64,000 nucleotides of DNA from Panorpa germanica (Eukaryota; Arthropoda; Insecta; Mecoptera; Panorpidae), in the NCBI GenBank assembly GCA_963678705.1, contig OY783220.1:1509001-1573000 (forward strand), read 5' to 3'. The notes below the pieces were generated by a model. The model ran no database searches and was not told where the DNA came from. It was given only the letters and a program-made list of their open reading frames with translations. The translations under genes were made by a program, and so were the position numbers. Below, one piece after another: positions 55,724 through 64,000 of the stretch (its first letter is position 1; each line of letters opens with the position of its first letter).

Positions 55724-57043
55724 ATGAATTTGAACTCTGAGGGGAAAGTGGGAGTTGACCCCAATATAAATTTATATAATGAAGATAATTTATCATTATC
55801 TTCTTATAAAATTATGATTCAAAAAGAAGATATAACGAACGAAAAATTTGGGATCAGTACACTAAAAACTGCAAAAATGTTATATCATTCAGAATTTGGA
55901 AAGGATATTTCAGAAATAAAAAAAATAGGGAAAAATAGAATAATGGCTGAATGCAAAAATGCAAAATCAGCTAATATGTTAGTGAAATTGAATAATAAGA
56001 TAACATCAGGAGTTGATATGTTTATACCAATGTTTTGGACTACAAGAATTGGAATTGTAAAAAATGTAGATATTGAATTTTCGGAGGAAGAATTAAAAGA
56101 AAATATATATAGTTACCCTTATAAAATTCACTCCATAAGGAGATTAAAAAGAAGAATGAAATTTGAAGATGAAATTAAGTATGAGGACTCTAGAAATATA
56201 ATCATTTTCTTTGAAGGGCAAAATTTACCCCAATATATTTATATTTGGAATGCTAAATTACCCTGTGAACCATTTATTAAAAATACGAAACAATGTTATA
56301 AATGTTTAAGATATAACCATACGGCCAATCAATGTAAAGGAAAGAGTAGATGTAGCAAATGTGGTTCAAATGAACATACGCTAAATTTATGTAAAAATGA
56401 AATTATAAAATGTGTAAATTGTGATGAAGAACATGATGCGACTGATAAAAATTGCAAAGAAAGAAAAAGGCAACAAGAAATAAAAATTTTAATGGGAAAC
56501 AGAAATCTTAGTTATCAAGAAGCCGCTATTGAAATACCTCAAATTTGGAAAGACAAAAATTCGTATGCGGTAACTACAAAAAATAGATTTGATATATTAT
56601 CTAATTATGACAAGGACTTTCCTCAAAATTTAACAAGTTGTGAAAATAGTATACCATCATATAAGCCAGCACCCATTAGGAAAAGAACATATTTAGATAG
56701 AAACTGTAAAACGAAAAATATGAAAAAACAAAATAATATGAATGATAATAAAATTGAAAATAAACAGAATGAGAAAGAACAAAGCTTCATTAATTATATT
56801 ACAAATTCTACACCTAGAACTTATAATACAAGGAACAATTACAGAAAAAATGAACAAGATAATGAAGAAGAACAAACAGAAAACAATTCTCAGAGGTCCA
56901 TAAAAGTACCAAAAATTCAACACAACACTGAATTATTGGTAAACCAAAATTTTAATGAAAATAAAAATGATGACAGGAATAAATTCATGACGGATTCAAA
57001 TAAATTTTCTATATTTGAAGATATAGAAAGAAGAAAAACATAG
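55724..57043 (+). CDS. LINE ORF1 (Gag-like nucleic-acid-binding protein), 439 aa
   Basis: Its protein binds and packages the element RNA. The N-terminal part (to about residue 185) is conserved with the copy at 46.6-47.9 kb. Zinc knuckles begin at Cys191: CYKCLRYNHTANQC, CSKCGSNEHTLNLC, then CVNCDEEHDATDKNC. The knuckles and the segment just before them are nearly unchanged between the copies. The differences cluster in residues 20-150 and in the Asn/Lys/Gln-rich C-terminal third. The start MNLNSEGKVGVD is the first ATG after the 5' UTR and is shared by both copies. ORF2's first part is in the same frame but separated by five stops over 87 bp, so no read-through fusion is likely. High confidence in the assignment. 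Confidence 0.92.
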   Translation: MNLNSEGKVGVDPNINLYNEDNLSLSSYKIMIQKEDITNEKFGISTLKTAKMLYHSEFGKDISEIKKIGKNRIMAECKNAKSANMLVKLNNKITSGVDMFIPMFWTTRIGIVKNVDIEFSEEELKENIYSYPYKIHSIRRLKRRMKFEDEIKYEDSRNIIIFFEGQNLPQYIYIWNAKLPCEPFIKNTKQCYKCLRYNHTANQCKGKSRCSKCGSNEHTLNLCKNEIIKCVNCDEEHDATDKNCKERKRQQEIKILMGNRNLSYQEAAIEIPQIWKDKNSYAVTTKNRFDILSNYDKDFPQNLTSCENSIPSYKPAPIRKRTYLDRNCKTKNMKKQNNMNDNKIENKQNEKEQSFINYITNSTPRTYNTRNNYRKNEQDNEEEQTENNSQRSIKVPKIQHNTELLVNQNFNENKNDDRNKFMTDSNKFSIFEDIERRKT

Positions 57044-57130
57044 CGAAATTATAAATATAAAATAATACAGCAGCATACATATTAGAGGATCAGATAAAAA
57101 TATAATTTCTAAGTAGCGTTTATTTGTTAA

Positions 57131-57838
57131 AAAGTTATTGTAGAAATTGATATCTTCCACAACAAAATTAAAGAAGTAAATATTATACAGTGGAACGGAC
57201 AGAGCATTAGACACAAAAAAGACGATCTACAAAATTTATTAAAAACGCAAAATATTCATATAGCTTTGATTTCAGAAACATTTTTGGGAGAAAATATAAA
57301 TTTTAATATAAGAGGATATAATTTAGAAAGGGATGATAGAATACAAATTGGAAGAACAAATCCTCATGGGGGTACAGCCATTATTATACATAAAAGTATA
57401 AGATATAAAAGATTACATATTACTAAACCAGTAAACAATATGGAACTTACTGCAATTAGTACAAAATTAAATAATATTGAAATATGTATTACATCAATAT
57501 ACGTTCCTCCAGGACACAAAATTGACAGTTTAAAATGGAAACAAATGTACAGACAAATTAAATTACCAGTGATACTAACGGGAGATTTTAACTCACTTCA
57601 TCCATCATGGAATATAAACAACTTAATAAATTACGAAGGACAAGAATTGAATAAATTTATTGATGAAGAACTTCTTCATATAGCTAACAATGATTGTCCT
57701 ACAAGAGTACACCATCCTTATAGAAGAGATAGTATCTTGGATTTAACCCTTATTAATCCTAGAATAATGCACATGTTAATAGACTGGAAGGTATATATAG
57801 CATGGGGAGTGATCATTATCCCATACTTTTTAATTTAA
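57131..57838 (+). pseudogene. LINE ORF2, apurinic-like endonuclease part (frame-broken)
   Basis: The open frame begins after a stop at 57,128. The endonuclease starts with IIQWNGQSIRHKKDDLQNLL. Next come ALISETFL (catalytic Glu at 57,275), GGTAIIIH, ITSIYVPPG, LTGDFNSLHPSW (Asp at 57,584) and LDLTLINP. This enzyme nicks the target DNA to prime reverse transcription. The last signature, SDHYP, lies in another frame (57,808). The switch coincides with a (TA)4 run at 57,792-57,799, where one extra TA explains the shift. No in-frame ATG precedes 57,440, well inside the domain. Either the start codon was lost or initiation is unconventional. The copy is therefore probably unable to make a full ORF2. 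Confidence 0.85.
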
Positions 57839-60800
57839 CAAATTCAAATAATGTTGACATAGGTAGAACAAGGAATTATATCACTAGAAGAAATTTCAAA
57901 AAAGCTGACTGGAATGAGTATCAAAATATTATATCCAATAAACTTGATAATGGTTCAAATTTATATATCAGCTATGAGCATTTAATTAATACCATAAATG
58001 AGTCAGCGGAGGAAAGTATTCCATGCACTAAAATTTATAATAAGGACCCAAAACATGAAAAACCCCTATGGTGGGACAGCAATTGTAATAAAATGGTTGC
58101 TAAAAGGAGATTAGCTTTAACTAAATTTAATAGAAATTCTAATATGGAAAATTATCTAAATTTTAAAAAGGAACAAGCAAACACACAAAAGTATTTTAGA
58201 ATAAGAAGGAAGGAGGAATACAAGAAATTTTGTGAAAATATTAAGCCAAAAACTCCAGCTAAATTAATTTGGGGAGTAGTGCATAAATTATCAAGACCGA
58301 ATATAAATCAGAACACCAGAAGTATGAATAATGATTGGATTGAAGAGTTTGCTAGAAATTATTGTGGTAACTACAATATCATTTCAAGGCCGTATATTCA
58401 AAATTTTAAAGTAGTAGAATTTTTAGATAAATCAATAGAGTTAGAAGAATTAAATTACAGTTTAAATCATAACAAGAAAACAAGTACTGGTATTGACAGA
58501 ATCTCATATGAAATGATCCAAAACTTACCTAAAAGCGCCAAAATTGCCCTAATTAACAATTTTAATAATATATTTAATACCAGAATAATTCCTAGTGATT
58601 GGAAAAATCATATTATTGTCCCTATTTTAAAATCTGGAAAGAATCCTGAAGTAGCATCATCATATCGACCAATTACTTTAATATCATGCGTAGCCAAAAC
58701 AATGGAAAATATTTTGAAAAACAGATTAGAATGGTATTTAGAACACAACAATAAATTACCAGATTCGCAATTTGGATTTAGAAAAAATCGAAGTGTGCAT
58801 GACAGCTTAAATATATTCAATCTGGACATTCAAAAAACGTACAGCTCTAATAAATACATGCTAGCTGTGTTCTTAGATATTAAGGGAGCTTATGATGCAG
58901 TTACATATCCTAACCTACAACTGAAATTAAGAGAAATTGGAATAACCAGCAAAATTACAAATTGGTTAGTGTCATATTTTGAATTGAGATCCATTTATGT
59001 AAGAAATGAAGAAAATTTAATAGGACCATTTACCTGCAATAAAGGCCTACCTCAAGGATCTATTCTTAGTCCACTTTTATACACAATATATTCTAAAGAC
59101 ATTTCTAAATTAAAAGACGATCACACATTTATTTTACAATTTGCAGATGATATTGTTTTATATAGTATTGGCCCATCCATAGAATGTTTAAGGAAGAGAA
59201 TTAACAAGAAATTATGCAAATTAAGAGATATATTAGACAAAATTGAATTAGAAATCTCAGTAGAAAAATCTCAAGCTGTCATTTTTACTAGACACAAAAT
59301 TATATCAAGTCCGAGGATAATATATAATAACAAAAATATTATTATATCAAATAGAGCAAAATTCTTAGGTATTTGGTTTGATTGTAAATCTACTTGGAGC
59401 TTCGAAATTGATAAAATTATACTTAAATGCAACAGAGGAATAAATGTTTTAAGAAGTCTAGCAGGAAGTAAATGGGGAGCTCATCCTATTTCTTTACTAC
59501 AAATTTATCAAGCAATTATAAGTTCACATTTAGACTATTCAAGTATATTAATTAGTACAGCTTCCAAATCAAGATTATTAAAATTGGATAGAATACAATA
59601 CAGAAGCTTAAGAATCGCTTTAGGTTGCATGACTTCAACTCCAACTCATATACTTCAAGCTGAATCTAATATAGCTCCATTACAATTTAGAAACCAACTG
59701 CTTAGTGATAAATTTTATGTTAAATGTGAAACATTATCGAAATTCCAAATTATTGATAAAATTAAATTATTAACTACATATATTCAAAACTCTTCTTACT
59801 GGATCAAAAAGAATAAACCTATTTTAATAAATAGTTACATGAAATTAAAGGATCTAAATATACAAAGAAATTCGAAATCGCCTATATACTCTATTCCTTT
59901 TGAATCATTAATTAAACCTATGGATATATATATTAACACAAAATTATTGTCAAAATCTTTTAATAATGCGATAAATAATGAAAATTTTTTAAATATAATG
60001 CATCAATTTAATATAAATTTTACAAAAATAATATATACAGATGCATCCATTGATTTAGAAAGAAATGGAGCAGGATTTGCTATATATGAACAGATAAATT
60101 TAAGATATTATAAATATAAATTAAATAACAAAGTTTGCTCTTACACTGGAGAAAAATTAGCATTATTAAAAGCATTGGAAATTAATGAAAATATCAACAA
60201 TAATAAAATTATAATAATAACGGATTCTTTAAGTGTTTTAAAAAATTTAAATTCAAATGATAACAAATCAAATAATAATATTTTAACATGCAAAATTAAG
60301 AAGATGTATTTCAATATAATAAATAGGAATAATACCATAAAATTTATGTGGATACCAGGACACTGTGGAATAAGAGGAAACGAAATTGCGGATAAATTGG
60401 CAAAGGAATCAATAAATTTGGAAATTGAGATGAGAGTGAAATTACCTTCATATGAAATTTTTAATATAATCAAAAAATTTTACTTCAATTTAAGAAACAC
60501 AGATTTCATTAACAAAAGTCAGTTAAAAGGAAGAGATTATTATATGTTGCATCCAAATTTAAGTAAGAAGAGATGGTTTAGAAATGAGTCCCGCAAAATT
60601 ATATCAACTATAATCAGAATCAAAAGTAATCATTGCAAAACTCCAGCTCATCTGTACAAAATTAATATTAAATCCGACGATAGATGTCAATGTGGTGAAG
60701 AAGGAACTTTGGATCATATTATATTTGAATGCATAAATTATAGTTTAGAAAGATCAAAATTGAATAGTGGTATATTAGATGTGATTAAAACTTTTCCTGT

Positions 60801-60882
60801 TAATACTAAATTTTTGTTAAGTGATTCAAAATTAATTAGTGAATTATTGAAATATTTAGAAATGTGTAAAATTGAATTATAA
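57802..60882 (+). CDS. LINE ORF2, reverse transcriptase and RNase H part, 1026 codons open
   Basis: It opens with MGSDHYPI, the last endonuclease block, so the ATG at 57,802 is just the frame entry and not the true start. RT blocks in order are IIVPILKSGK, SYRPITLISC, QFGFRKNRS, AVFLDIKGAYD, GLPQGSILSPLL and QFADDIVLY, with catalytic Asp449-Asp450. RNase H follows: YTDAS (Asp747), GEKLALLKA (Glu784), ITDSLS (Asp808) and PGHCGIRGNEIADKLAKES (His854, Asp864). A C-terminal CQCGEEGTLDHIIFEC motif begins at Cys962. All key residues are present and there are no stops over 3 kb, so this part has been inactive only briefly, if at all. The protein copies element RNA into DNA at the nicked target and removes the RNA strand. 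Confidence 0.92.
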   Translation: MGSDHYPILFNLTNSNNVDIGRTRNYITRRNFKKADWNEYQNIISNKLDNGSNLYISYEHLINTINESAEESIPCTKIYNKDPKHEKPLWWDSNCNKMVAKRRLALTKFNRNSNMENYLNFKKEQANTQKYFRIRRKEEYKKFCENIKPKTPAKLIWGVVHKLSRPNINQNTRSMNNDWIEEFARNYCGNYNIISRPYIQNFKVVEFLDKSIELEELNYSLNHNKKTSTGIDRISYEMIQNLPKSAKIALINNFNNIFNTRIIPSDWKNHIIVPILKSGKNPEVASSYRPITLISCVAKTMENILKNRLEWYLEHNNKLPDSQFGFRKNRSVHDSLNIFNLDIQKTYSSNKYMLAVFLDIKGAYDAVTYPNLQLKLREIGITSKITNWLVSYFELRSIYVRNEENLIGPFTCNKGLPQGSILSPLLYTIYSKDISKLKDDHTFILQFADDIVLYSIGPSIECLRKRINKKLCKLRDILDKIELEISVEKSQAVIFTRHKIISSPRIIYNNKNIIISNRAKFLGIWFDCKSTWSFEIDKIILKCNRGINVLRSLAGSKWGAHPISLLQIYQAIISSHLDYSSILISTASKSRLLKLDRIQYRSLRIALGCMTSTPTHILQAESNIAPLQFRNQLLSDKFYVKCETLSKFQIIDKIKLLTTYIQNSSYWIKKNKPILINSYMKLKDLNIQRNSKSPIYSIPFESLIKPMDIYINTKLLSKSFNNAINNENFLNIMHQFNINFTKIIYTDASIDLERNGAGFAIYEQINLRYYKYKLNNKVCSYTGEKLALLKALEINENINNNKIIIITDSLSVLKNLNSNDNKSNNNILTCKIKKMYFNIINRNNTIKFMWIPGHCGIRGNEIADKLAKESINLEIEMRVKLPSYEIFNIIKKFYFNLRNTDFINKSQLKGRDYYMLHPNLSKKRWFRNESRKIISTIIRIKSNHCKTPAHLYKINIKSDDRCQCGEEGTLDHIIFECINYSLERSKLNSGILDVIKTFPVNTKFLLSDSKLISELLKYLEMCKIEL

Positions 60883-60920
60883 ATTATAAAAGATGTTAAA
60901 AAATTATTTGATGGTGGCTA

Positions 60921-60936
60921 TGACTAAAGAAAGTCA
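60921..60936 (+). other. LINE 3' hairpin
   Basis: 'tgact' and 'agtca' pair around a six-base loop, just before 'aggcaaag' and the A tail. The same TGAC/GTCA stem with different loops is present in the - strand LINE (46,337-46,352) and in the short tail at 33.8 kb, so it is likely the site where the reverse transcriptase recognises the RNA. Confidence 0.6.
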
Positions 60937-60983
60937 AGGCAAAGAAGAAAATAAATAAAAAAAAAAAAAAAATATTTTAAATA

Positions 60984-63745
60984 AATATCATACTTCACTA
61001 AAATTGCAAAACCAATAATTGTGATTTAATTACAGAATAATTGATAGCATCAAGTGCTGCCTGCAATGTTGAATATTTTCTGTTCTTATTGCATTTCTTA
61101 AATGTAATTCAAGCGGAGTCATTTTTCTTACTTAGTTCCGTTGCAGAATAATTACGAGTATACGTAAGTACAGGTTTAAGGTGATTATAAAAGATAGAAA
61201 ACCAGATGGCTTCCTATGAATTATAATTAAAATTTAATTATTTAAGATTAAAATTTCAAATAAAATTTATTACTTTAATACACAATCCTAATCCATTGGA
61301 ATATAATTTATTGGTTATCAGACGGTTTTTAGCAATTTGAATAAATGGTACAATAAATGTACCTTTTTAATATTTATATAAAAAATGTATATTTAAATAC
61401 ATCAACCTCTAAATTGGTTATTGCCATTATAAAATGTGTGTTAATACCTGTATTTCATCATTCCTTCACCTTTGTAATGCAATATGCAACCATTCAATGG
61501 AACATTATAAGGAGTTCACATTTGTTACAATGCGTGGACAAATCAGAGGCAAATTTGGGAAGAAAATTGATTTGTTTTGGGTTTTCTCGCGTGGGAGCTA
61601 TTTTAAAATATTTTTTTATGACCGCCGAACTCCAGTAATTTCAACTATATTTAATTATCCGTTAAACATGCGAGTCTTCAATATACGAGATGACCAGTAA
61701 AAACACATCCATTAAAACAATAATAAAACTAAAGCAGTGTGAATGTGTGAGTAAATGAAATATATAACATACAGTGCATATATGTAAGAGTATGTGTTAA
61801 AAACATCCTACAAATATTATCAACACTAATCTATGTTGAAAGGAACAATGTAAACCAAGTCATTAACCTAAAAAAGAATAAAAAAGAATAAAAAATAATA
61901 ATAATTTAAAAATAATTTAATGTAACCCACCGTATGAGCTAACAACCCCAGTTGCACTAAAAGAGGACAATGAAAAACGGAACATTATAAAATGTAGCCT
62001 GGATACAGTAGGATGCAGTGCAATGCAGGATGCTGGTCAGTGGTGTCTAAGATAAAAATGAGTAACCACTAACCCAAAATTTTGCTGTTCCTTTCCATTC
62101 AGAAAATGCAGAAAATCTAAATCATTTGTTTTTCTTTTAATACAGAAAGTTCTCGTTTGTGAATTGATTCATTTAAAATTTTTGGGTGAATTAATTGAGT
62201 TAATATTATGTAAACATATATACTATCTTGACATTTGACCATCCGATCGCTTAGTTAAACAAAATATAACGTAATTTATTTGAAGGAAACACTAATCGCT
62301 TTAATCATTATAATATTAATACACAATTATCATAAATATTGAATTATTAAGAAACGGTGTTTCGACATTTGTTTAAGGGACATTGGTACCAAACCCATTC
62401 AAACAATTAATGATATATATTAGACCGAATACATAATGTCTTTGCCACTTCTGCTATAGGTGAATATCAGGAAAACAAACAAAGCGATGCGATGCACTGT
62501 GAAGTAATAACGTAAAAATATAACCTAATGTAACTCCAAGTCCCGTTATCCCGTGTAGGAGCTGAGTGTTTTGGACTTGTGTTCTTGTTCCACGTCCACA
62601 CAGCCATATTTACTCGTATCTCTACTCTTGGAAACTTTTGTACAGTAGCAGTATAACACCAAGCGTCTGAAAGTCTCGTGAATCGCGACGTGAGATCAAG
62701 ACTCTTGTAAAGCCCTAACATGGCTATTATTACATATATGTAAGACAATAGTTGTTTGTAACAAAACTTAGTTTAAACAATGTTATATATATGTTTATAT
62801 ACACCATACTACAAGATGATCGCAAACAACAAAAGTGAAAATTTTATACAAAAATTTGTTGTCCAGTTTATAGAACAAGTAAATGCTTATAAAGTTAAGA
62901 AGACTAATCTTGTTTGTATAAACAAGAAACAAATTCTTCGGTTAAAATATTGGGAACTGATCTAAAGGTGTGGCTTATAAAATTCTCTAAATTAACAAAA
63001 AAAATTCTATGCTAACAAAATGATCGCCAGGATTTGGAAAATAATGAAAATAACATTTCACCTTTGCTACATTTAAGTTGACAATCTCTTAGCGCAGAAT
63101 AGATTGTCCTTTTCAATTTTGGACGTCCTGGAAACATTTCAACGTTTATCTTTTAACTAATTAAATATCAATGTAAACTCCATACACTAATTCGTTGCTA
63201 GCAGACTGCTCAATTAGTCAGTTCCCAATACTAGGAATATTATAAAATAATTAATCTATCACACGAAAAATATGTAGCAGAGAATATTGAAATTACCCTC
63301 TGTATTGGCTTTAAAGTTGGCAAAAAAAAAAGATAAAAATAATTTTAATAAAATCATCTGTTAGTTTTTTAATTAGTCGTATAAAATAAATATATAGAGA
63401 GAGCTAGTTACAAAAATATTAAATTAAAAATGTTTGCTAAAAGTAAAATAAAATCGTTGCAAAAATATTTTATATAAAAACTGAAATTTGTATTTGTTCC
63501 TTTTCCAGTGATTTTTTGTAATAGATAATAAAGTAAGTTTTCTTTTTCATAATTCAGTGTGTAAATTAAAATGTGAAGACATGAAGACAAGTGATGTCTC
63601 CTATAGCAGACAGTGATCATTCAAATTTCTTGAATGTGTTAGAAAATTGTAATGCCTCTGAATTAATAAAGAAGATTCACAAGTAAAGTTATATACCTAC
63701 TCATGTCTTTAAACTGATGCAGTAATTACATAAAAATATATATTT
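60984..63745. other. No gene; family J end word at 61,620
   Basis: AT-rich. 61,620-61,650 carries 'ccgccgaactccagtaattt' and 'caactatat', one end of the family J MITE (compare 30,385-30,413). Open frames of 60-93 codons have no domain. A GC-richer patch lies at 62,530-62,700. Confidence 0.45.
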
Positions 63746-63934
63746 GGAGTCATCCATTACATACGTCACTCGCAAATGAGTTAAAGAGAGGAGTCAGTAG
63801 ATTCGTGACGTCACATCTAATCAAAAATTCATCTTAAAAAAAGACTAAAAAAATTATTATTTTCAAATGAGCGACGTCACACTAGGGGAGAGTCTCAAGA
63901 CGCAACAATAGGGACGTAATTTACGGATGACACC
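63746..63934. mobile_element. MITE with inverted 'GTCATCC..ACGTCAC' ends
   Basis: The left end 'gtcatccattacatacgtca' pairs with the right end 'gggacgtaatttacggatga' (inverted). The interior has 'gacgtcacatc' and 'gagcgacgtcacactagggg'. From memory, ends reading GTCATCCATAAATTACGTCA are found on a widespread insect MITE. It is about 190 bp and non-coding. Confidence 0.7.
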
Positions 63935-64000
63935 TTATAAATAAAATAAGAGTAATAATATTAATTAGTTTCTTTACCAGTAGATGAAAGACAGCCATTC
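63935..64000. other. Window end, nothing recognised
   Basis: AT-rich sequence. Confidence 0.5.

Larger units (their letters stand above)
55531..60969 (+). mobile_element. Complete I-like LINE (5.44 kb)
   Basis: The 5' end 'cacaatcgagtagtcattcg' is defined by where the two copies in the window stop matching and by the target duplication. The order is a 5' UTR of ~193 bp, ORF1 (55,724-57,043), ORF2 endonuclease part (57,131-57,838), ORF2 RT/RNase H part (57,802-60,882) and a ~70-bp 3' UTR. A hairpin (TGACT at 60,921, AGTCA at 60,932) and an A tail from ~60,956 complete it. An RNase H domain plus a three-knuckle ORF1 places it in the I group in the wide sense. The copy looks young (both ends, tail, exact duplication) but is probably inactive because of the ORF2 frame break. 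Confidence 0.9.

Noticed and set aside
57041-57130. Read-through from ORF1 into ORF2
   Set aside because: The two share a frame, but five stop codons separate them.
58608-58829. Open frames antisense to ORF2 (also 60,141-60,473)
   Set aside because: They lie wholly inside conserved RT and RNase H codons on the other strand.
1-64000. CRISPR array, operons, phage or other prokaryotic systems
   Set aside because: No regularly spaced repeats, no dense coding and no ribosome-binding pattern; base composition and repeats are those of an insect nuclear genome.

Overview
This looks like a stretch of AT-rich insect nuclear DNA with no recognisable host gene. The best lineage guess is Lepidoptera: two dispersed repeats at 45,325-46,306 and 48,093-48,290 match, from memory, repeats that are very common in moth and butterfly genomes. 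They contain phrases such as 'cggttaagtagtttaggag' and 'ttagcgcgttcaaacaaac'. No alignment was run. The only long reading frames belong to retrotransposons. All other open frames are short, AT-driven and without recognisable domains.

The main content is one family of non-LTR retrotransposon (LINE) of the RNase H-bearing I-like group, present in three forms. A complete copy (55,531-60,969, + strand) has a 5' UTR, ORF1 (Gag with three zinc knuckles), ORF2 (endonuclease, reverse transcriptase, RNase H, C-terminal Cys/His motif), a 3' hairpin, a poly(A) tail and a 14-bp target duplication. Its ORF2 is broken by one dinucleotide slip in a (TA)4 run. A second element (46,308-48,083, - strand) has both ends, a tail and a target duplication. 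It keeps an intact 440-codon ORF1, but about 3.6 kb, essentially all of ORF2, is missing. It is therefore an ORF1-only, non-autonomous LINE derivative. Truncated relatives include a ~320-bp tail (26.2 kb) and two very short tail insertions of about 55 bp with their own target duplications (18.7 and 33.8 kb).

Other retroelements are pieces of a second LINE family (31.9-32.4 kb and 37.8-38.0 kb), a Jockey-like LINE 3' end nested inside a SINE (24.3-24.6 kb), and a tRNA-derived SINE family with five copies. Non-autonomous DNA elements are abundant: a 1-kb element with PIF/Harbinger-like ends (8.3-9.3 kb), a fold-back element (12.85-13.10 kb), a MITE with ~35-bp inverted ends (16.8-17.2 kb), a pogo/Tigger-like MITE (27.4-27.7 kb), others at 30.2, 41.0 and 63.8 kb, and several unclassified families seen two to seven times.

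By region: 1-8 kb is AT-rich DNA with scattered repeats; 8-18 kb is DNA transposons and SINEs; 18-33 kb is a mosaic of truncated LINEs, SINEs and MITEs; 34-43 kb is largely featureless; 43-48.3 kb is a nested repeat cluster holding the ORF1-only element; 48-55 kb has a few MITEs and one candidate promoter-like spot; 55.5-61 kb is the complete LINE; 61-64 kb ends with a MITE. The LINE could supply the enzymes used by the ORF1-only derivative and the short tails, since they share its 3' end. Coordinates of degenerate repeats are approximate, and similarities were judged by eye.
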